This document shows, piece by piece, positions 59,778 through 64,000 of a DNA stretch of 64,000 nt. Below the pieces are notes generated by a model. The model ran no database searches, was not told where the DNA came from, and saw nothing but the letters and a program-made list of their open reading frames with translations. A program made the translations under genes and the position numbers. The stretch is from Glycomyces sambucus (GTDB lineage: Bacteria > Actinomycetota > Actinomycetes > Mycobacteriales > Micromonosporaceae), in NCBI RefSeq assembly GCF_900102815.1, contig NZ_FNGF01000002.1, positions 186,001-250,000 of the forward strand, in the 5' to 3' direction. How positions within the stretch are numbered: the first letter of the stretch is position 1; each line of letters starts with the position of its first letter.

Positions 59778-60296
59778 CTACCGGCTCGCTTGAGGCCCTT
59801 CGGGTCCGCGGTGCCGCTTGGCGCGGATCGTGAGCTTCTGCGCCACGAGCGAGGCCGACCCGGCGATCGCGGTGATGTTGAACGCCATCTGGACGCTGAG
59901 CACGCCGCGCGCGAGCTGCCCCGCGGCGTGGACGTCGCCGAACCCGACGGTGAGCAGGGTGCTGAGCGCGAAGTACAGCGCGTCGATCCGGGTGTCGAGC
60001 CCCGCGAACTCGCCGGGCCGGTGCACGGCCACGGCGAAGTCGATGAGCGCGAACAGGAGCACCCCGGCCAGGACCCCCACGACCAGGCCGCCCAGCGGCG
60101 CCCGCGGGTCCCGGAGCTGCCGCACCGCCTGCCAGCGGATCGCGACCGCCAGGACCACGAGCATCGCCGCGGTGACCGTCCACCGCACCGCGAGCGTCCC
60201 CGAGTCCGCCTCGGCCTTGACCGGCACCACCGCGTACGCCACGCCGAGCGCGACGCAGACGACCGCGTACCGCACCGGCCCCGGGATCCGCCTCAC
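59778..60296 (-). CDS. Two-helix potassium channel family protein
   Basis: A 172-residue protein. After two N-terminal helices (about 10-30 and 38-55), a pore module follows: helix LVVGVLAGVLLFALIDFAVAV, pore loop and selectivity filter LLTVGFGDV (about residue 118) and a final helix FNITAIAGSASLVAQ. T-V-G-F-G-D is the K+ channel filter with F in place of Y, common in bacteria. No regulatory RCK domain. The GTG overlaps the ClC stop by 4 bp (GTGA), so the channel is co-translated with a chloride channel. Confidence 0.87.
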   Translation of the reverse strand: MRRIPGPVRYAVVCVALGVAYAVVPVKAEADSGTLAVRWTVTAAMLVVLAVAIRWQAVRQLRDPRAPLGGLVVGVLAGVLLFALIDFAVAVHRPGEFAGLDTRIDALYFALSTLLTVGFGDVHAAGQLARGVLSVQMAFNITAIAGSASLVAQKLTIRAKRHRGPEGPQASR

Positions 60297-61621
60297 GCCG
60301 CCACCGCCTCAGTTCCCGCGCGTGGCCGGTCGAGGACCCGCTCGGTCACGAACGCGACCACGACCGCGATGAGCACCACCGGGGCCATCGACGCCGCGTC
60401 CGCGCCCAGCAGCAGCGTCACCAGGACCGCAGCCGAGACCGGCAGCGGCAGGACCGCCGCGGTCGCCGCGGCCATCCCCACCGCCAGCGCCGGCACGGTC
60501 CCGAACCCCGGCAGGGCGCTCAGCAGCACGCCCGCCGCGGCGCCGAGGAACAGGCCCGGGAAGATCGGGCCGCCGCGCAGGGCCGCGAGCGACACCGCGT
60601 ACGACACGCCCTTGCAGACGATCATCGCGACCAGCGCCCACGCGGTGATCGAGGCGGGGTCGCGGCTCAGCTCCGCGAGGGAGTCCTGGCCCGACAGCAG
60701 CACGTCGACGGGGGAGCGGCCGGTGAGCAGCGCGTACGCGCCCGCGGCCACCGCCGTCACCGCGACCGCGGTGAGCGCCATCGTCATCGGCCGCCGCTCG
60801 GCCGCGGGCGCGAGCGCGCGCCCCAGGACGTGGACCTGCTTGACGAGGACCGCGACCGCCACTGCCGCGGGGACAGTCCACAGGAGGTCGGTGACGTGCA
60901 GGACCGCGCCCGCGTCCAGTCCCGGCAGCGAGAGCGAGGACACCGGCAGGCCGGTCCAGTCGCCGAGCCCGGTGAACACGAGCGCGCCCACGCCCGCCGC
61001 GAGCAGGCACGGCAGGATCACGCGAGTCAGCCGCGGCCGAGCGAATCCGGCCGCCTCCATGATGAACACCGCCGCCACGAGCGGGCTGCCGAAGATCACC
61101 GCGACCGCCGCGGCCGCGCCCGAGGTGCCCAGGACCGCCGACTCCGGCGTCCCCTGCTCCGGCCCCCACCGGCGCGCCACCAGCAGCGCGACCGCCCCGC
61201 CGACGGCGATGAGCGGCGCCTCCGGCCCGAGCACCACGCCGAGAGGGAGCCCGCCGAGCGCCGCCAGCAGCACCCCGGGCAGGTACGAGGGCTTCACGGG
61301 ATCGGCCGACAGGCCGTCGATCGGCACGTGCCCGCCGCCGCCAGGCAGCCACTTGACGGCCGCCCCGGTGGCGAACCCGCCGACCAGCAGCCACGGCGCG
61401 GGCCACCACCACGGCGGCACACCGTGCCCCAGGTCCGCGGGCAGGTCCTCCCACACGAACCCCGTCAGCCAGTGCAGCAGCGCCAGGAACGCGAACGCCG
61501 CCACCGACACCGGGACGCCGACCAGGCCGGCGAGCAGCAGCAGCCGCACGTACCGCCAGGCCCCCGCCGACCGCTCCGCCTGCGCGTTCCCGGCCGGCCC
61601 CGTCTCCGCCTGCTCGTCCAC
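60293..61621 (-). CDS. ClC family chloride channel/transporter
   Basis: A 442-residue ClC protein with about ten or more membrane helices. Signature segments: PLGVVLGPEAPLIAVGGAVALL (the G-x-E-x-P filter near residue 130, here GPEAP), GTSGAAAAVAVIFGSPLVAAVFIMEA and LRGGPIFPGLFLGAAAGVLL. The Glu in GPEAP corresponds to the gating glutamate. Start GTG 61621 with AGGAGG 6 nt upstream. Coupled with the downstream K+ channel; together they could balance K+ and Cl- flux or membrane potential. Confidence 0.9.
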   Translation of the reverse strand: MDEQAETGPAGNAQAERSAGAWRYVRLLLLAGLVGVPVSVAAFAFLALLHWLTGFVWEDLPADLGHGVPPWWWPAPWLLVGGFATGAAVKWLPGGGGHVPIDGLSADPVKPSYLPGVLLAALGGLPLGVVLGPEAPLIAVGGAVALLVARRWGPEQGTPESAVLGTSGAAAAVAVIFGSPLVAAVFIMEAAGFARPRLTRVILPCLLAAGVGALVFTGLGDWTGLPVSSLSLPGLDAGAVLHVTDLLWTVPAAVAVAVLVKQVHVLGRALAPAAERRPMTMALTAVAVTAVAAGAYALLTGRSPVDVLLSGQDSLAELSRDPASITAWALVAMIVCKGVSYAVSLAALRGGPIFPGLFLGAAAGVLLSALPGFGTVPALAVGMAAATAAVLPLPVSAAVLVTLLLGADAASMAPVVLIAVVVAFVTERVLDRPRAGTEAVAA

Positions 61622-61694
61622 TGTGCGCCTCCTGCGTCACAGTTTTCCCTGCGGAGGGGCCCCGTACCGGGCGTTCGGCCCAAACCGGGCCGGA

Positions 61695-62288
61695 TCAGCG
61701 CGCGGCGCCCGGCCGCAGCGCCGCCATCGTGCGGTCCAGGCACGGCTCGAACGCCTCCGGGTCGCCGAGGGCCGGGAACGCCGACGCGTGCAGGCACGCG
61801 AACGCCCCGCCGACCATGGCGCGCAGCATCACCGGGTCCGCGTCCTCCCCGGCCCGCTCCAGCAGCGCCTCGGTGAGCATCCGCTGCAGGAGCTCCAGGC
61901 GGCACAGGTACGAAGCGAGCAGCCGCGGGCTGCCGTCGATAATTCGCTGGATCGCGGCGTCGTGCTCGCGCGATACTGGGTCGCCGAATCGCTCCACGAC
62001 CGGATCGAACGCGCGCCGCAGGGAGTCCCACTCGGGCTCTCCCGGGGGCCGCGCCGCCAGCCGGTCGGCGAGGTCCTCGCCCAGCCGCTCCAGGCTGTCG
62101 AGCACGACCTCGTCCTTGGACGCGAAGTAGCGGAAGAAGCTCCGCTGCGACATGCCCACGGCCGCGGCGATCTCGTCGACCGTGGTCTCCTCGAAGCCCT
62201 TGGCGACGAACAGCGACTCGGCGGTCCGCGCGATCCGGGACTGCACGGCCCGACGTGACACTTCTCGCAGACTGGTACCGGCGGTCAT
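61695..62288 (-). CDS. TetR/AcrR family regulator
   Basis: A 197-residue TetR repressor: HTH SRIARTAESLFVAKGFEETTVDEIAAAVGMSQRSFFRYFASKDEVVL (residues 17-63). Leaderless start: TAACAT lies 7 nt before the ATG at 62288. Divergent from a DHA2 exporter; the imperfect palindrome at 62316-62330 overlaps the exporter's -35 region and is the likely operator. The stop is 73 bp from the ClC start, so it may read into the ClC and K+ channel genes. Confidence 0.9.
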   Translation of the reverse strand: MTAGTSLREVSRRAVQSRIARTAESLFVAKGFEETTVDEIAAAVGMSQRSFFRYFASKDEVVLDSLERLGEDLADRLAARPPGEPEWDSLRRAFDPVVERFGDPVSREHDAAIQRIIDGSPRLLASYLCRLELLQRMLTEALLERAGEDADPVMLRAMVGGAFACLHASAFPALGDPEAFEPCLDRTMAALRPGAAR

Positions 62289-62295
62289 GCCAAGG

Positions 62296-62301
62296 ATGTT
62301 A
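62296..62301 (-). promoter_or_regulatory. -10 box for a leaderless tetR transcript
   Basis: TAACAT on the minus strand, 7 nt before the ATG at 62288. Confidence 0.6.
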
Positions 62302-62314
62302 GCAACTGCAATGA

Positions 62315-62330
62315 TTGACAGTCACTGACA
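62315..62330. promoter_or_regulatory. Exporter -35 box overlapped by a TetR-type operator
   Basis: A consensus TTGACA (62315-62320) on the plus strand is overlapped by TGACAGTCACTGACA (62316-62330), an imperfect 7-1-7 palindrome with one mismatch. Confidence 0.6.
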
Positions 62331-62406
62331 CTTCCGGTGCGTACCCGCCGTCACCACAGCGGGCCCCGTCGGCACCGGGAAGGCCACAACACCCGAAGGA
62401 TCCCCC

Positions 62407-63915
62407 ATGAGCGTTGACCAGCGTCCGGCCGACACACCAGAAGCGGCCGGCACACCCGCGGCGGTCGAGACCCCCGCCTCGGAAGGCGTCCCGGCCCAGA
62501 TCAAACTGGTCCTCGGCGTGCTCCTCGTGGCCGCGTTCGTGATGATCCTCAACGAGACCATCATGGGCGTCGCCCTCCCCGAACTCATGGAGCAGTTCAG
62601 CCTGACCGCCGCCACCGTCCAGTGGCTCACCACCGGCTTCATGCTCACCATGGCCATGGTGATCCCGATGACCGGCCTCATCCTCCAGCGGTTCACCACG
62701 CGCACGGTGTTCATCGCCGCGATGACCCTGTTCACGGCGGGCACGATCCTCGCCGCGTCGGCGCCGGTCTTCGGCGTCCTCGTCGCCGCCCGCGTCATCC
62801 AGGCCAGCGGCACCGCCGTCATGCTGCCGCTGCTCATGACCACCGTGATGACCTTCGTCCCCGCCGACCGGCGCGGGCGCACCATCGGCCTCATCACCAT
62901 CGTCATCGCCGTCGCCCCGGCGGTCGGGCCCACCTTCTCCGGGTTCGTCCTCGCCCAGCTCTCCTGGCACTGGATGTTCCTGTCGGTGCTGCCCATCGCC
63001 GTCCTCGGCCTCGTCCTCGGCGCGCTGAAGATCCAGAACCTCGGCGAGACCCGCCCGGTCAAGTTCGACCTCCTCTCCGCGCTGCTCTCCGCGGTCGCCT
63101 TCGGCGGGCTCATCTACGGCCTGTCCTCGATCGGCGAGGCCGCCGCCGGGGCCCACACCCCCGTGCCGCCGTACGCGACGATCGCCGCGGGCGCGGTGGC
63201 GCTGGCCCTGTTCACCATCCGCCAGCTCCGCCTCCAGCGCACCGACTCGGCGCTGCTGGACCTGCGGGTGTTCCGCAGCCGCTCGTTCACCGTCGGCGTG
63301 GTCATGCTGCTGGTCTCGATGGCGGCGCTGTTCGGCTCGCTCATCCTGCTGCCCATGTACCTCCAGAACGTCCTGGACCTCACCACGTTCCAGACCGGCC
63401 TGGTGGTCCTGCCCGGCGGCCTGGCGATGGGCCTGACCGGCCCCGTGGTCGGGCGCCTGTACGACCGGTTCGGCCCGCGCCCGCTGGTCATCCCCGGCTC
63501 GTTCGGGGTCTTCGGGGCGCTGGCGCTGCTGACGATGCTCGACCAGGCGAGCCCGGTGTGGTTCGTCGTCGTCATCCACGTCCTCATGAGCCTGTCGCTG
63601 AGCATGCTCATGACGCCGCTCATGACCTCCTCGCTCGGGTCGCTGAAGATGGAGCTGTACTCGCACGGCAGCGCCGTCCTCACCACGCTCCAGCAGGTCG
63701 CGGGCGCGGCCGGCACGGCCGTGTTCATCACGCTGATGACCACGGGCACCACCGCGAGCCTGGAGGCCGGGGCGAACCCGGTCACCGCGCAGGCCGACGG
63801 CATCCACACCGCGTTCCTGTGGGGCGCGGGGATGGCCGTGATCGCCGTGGCCGCCGCGTTCCTGGTCCGCCGCCCGGCGGTGGACGGCCAGGAGCCGGCC
63901 CTCGCCGCGCACTGA
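62407..63915 (+). CDS. MFS transporter, DHA2 (14-helix) family
   Basis: A 502-residue exporter of the EmrB/QacA/LmrB type: NETIMGVALPELMEQFSLTAATVQWLTTGFMLTMAMVIPMTGLI at the start (motif D1 region), LQRFTTRTVF and motif C in helix 5 (APAVGPTFSGF). Fourteen helices are expected from length and spacing. Proton-driven efflux of drugs or lipophilic cations is the family role; the start resembles lincomycin-type LmrB exporters. It is divergent from TetR (61695), its presumed repressor, and ends at a strong terminator. Confidence 0.92.
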   Translation: MSVDQRPADTPEAAGTPAAVETPASEGVPAQIKLVLGVLLVAAFVMILNETIMGVALPELMEQFSLTAATVQWLTTGFMLTMAMVIPMTGLILQRFTTRTVFIAAMTLFTAGTILAASAPVFGVLVAARVIQASGTAVMLPLLMTTVMTFVPADRRGRTIGLITIVIAVAPAVGPTFSGFVLAQLSWHWMFLSVLPIAVLGLVLGALKIQNLGETRPVKFDLLSALLSAVAFGGLIYGLSSIGEAAAGAHTPVPPYATIAAGAVALALFTIRQLRLQRTDSALLDLRVFRSRSFTVGVVMLLVSMAALFGSLILLPMYLQNVLDLTTFQTGLVVLPGGLAMGLTGPVVGRLYDRFGPRPLVIPGSFGVFGALALLTMLDQASPVWFVVVIHVLMSLSLSMLMTPLMTSSLGSLKMELYSHGSAVLTTLQQVAGAAGTAVFITLMTTGTTASLEAGANPVTAQADGIHTAFLWGAGMAVIAVAAAFLVRRPAVDGQEPALAAH

Positions 63916-63936
63916 CCCGCACGGCAGCAGTACGGA

Positions 63937-63973
63937 GGAACGGGCCCGACCGCATCGCGGTCGGGCCCGTTCC
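63937..63973 (+). terminator. Strong terminator after the DHA2 exporter
   Basis: Perfect 17-bp arms starting GGAACGGGCCCGACCGC (63937-63953) and complement (63957-63973) around ATC. Confidence 0.9.
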
Positions 63974-64000
63974 CGTGTGATCCCTAGAGTGCGTCCAGAT

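Overview
The window is very GC-rich, with strong G/C bias at third codon positions. It carries many GTG starts, many apparently leaderless promoters (a TANNNT-type -10 box 5-8 nt before the start codon) and a full set of actinobacterial protein families. It is a chromosomal segment of a differentiating actinomycete. The SapB-type lanthipeptide locus, type III polyketide locus and tandem clpP genes fit a mycelial lineage such as Glycomycetales, Micromonosporales or Streptomycetales, but the genus cannot be fixed from sequence alone. I saw no rRNA, tRNA, CRISPR array, transposase or phage gene.

Layout. 1-3205: the 3' end of an MMPL transporter, a DedA-like protein with a repetitive tail, and a pirin gene divergent from a MarR regulator across a clear operator. 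3369-12777: a class III lanthipeptide locus of the ram/amf (SapB) type. It has a RamR-like orphan response regulator with a degenerate receiver, two ABC exporters, a 50-residue precursor with two SxxSxxxC motifs, LanKC, and a divergent DUF2264 gene. 12892-22992: regulator/effector pairs (an ECF41 sigma factor with a DoxX protein, and three TetR modules), then a clpP operon pairing an active ClpP with a ClpP lacking the catalytic Ser and His, a GPP34 protein and a PopR-like regulator. 23184-28420: a copper operon (copZ, a His/Met-rich anchored protein, copA) behind two CsoR-type operators, followed by an ArsR/AHSA1 pair and a DUF3817 protein.

28606-40180: one long, mostly translationally coupled operon. 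It runs LacI regulator, two sugar permeases, binding lipoprotein, two ADP-ribosylglycohydrolase-family proteins, ribokinase, a TIM-barrel/SUMF1 fusion, a CaiB-type CoA-transferase and a CitE-type lyase. I read it as uptake and complete breakdown of an unknown ribosidic compound, and it is the best candidate here for an undescribed pathway.

40198-54079: single genes and small modules: GNAT, TIGR03083, katG, TetR with an FAD monooxygenase, an APH-type kinase, MFS and MerR. Two broken loci lie here. One is a deletion scar joining the 3' end of a LuxR regulator to the 3' half of an FtsX permease. The other is a frameshifted secreted metallopeptidase/DUF4185 gene. 54176-58157: a small type III polyketide locus (methyltransferase, UbiA prenyltransferase, acyl-CoA dehydrogenase, type III PKS) resembling alkylquinone clusters. 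58335-63915: a Cmx-like exporter behind a leader peptide and hairpins suggestive of ribosome-mediated attenuation, a coupled K+ channel/ClC pair, and a TetR-controlled DHA2 exporter, ending at a strong terminator.
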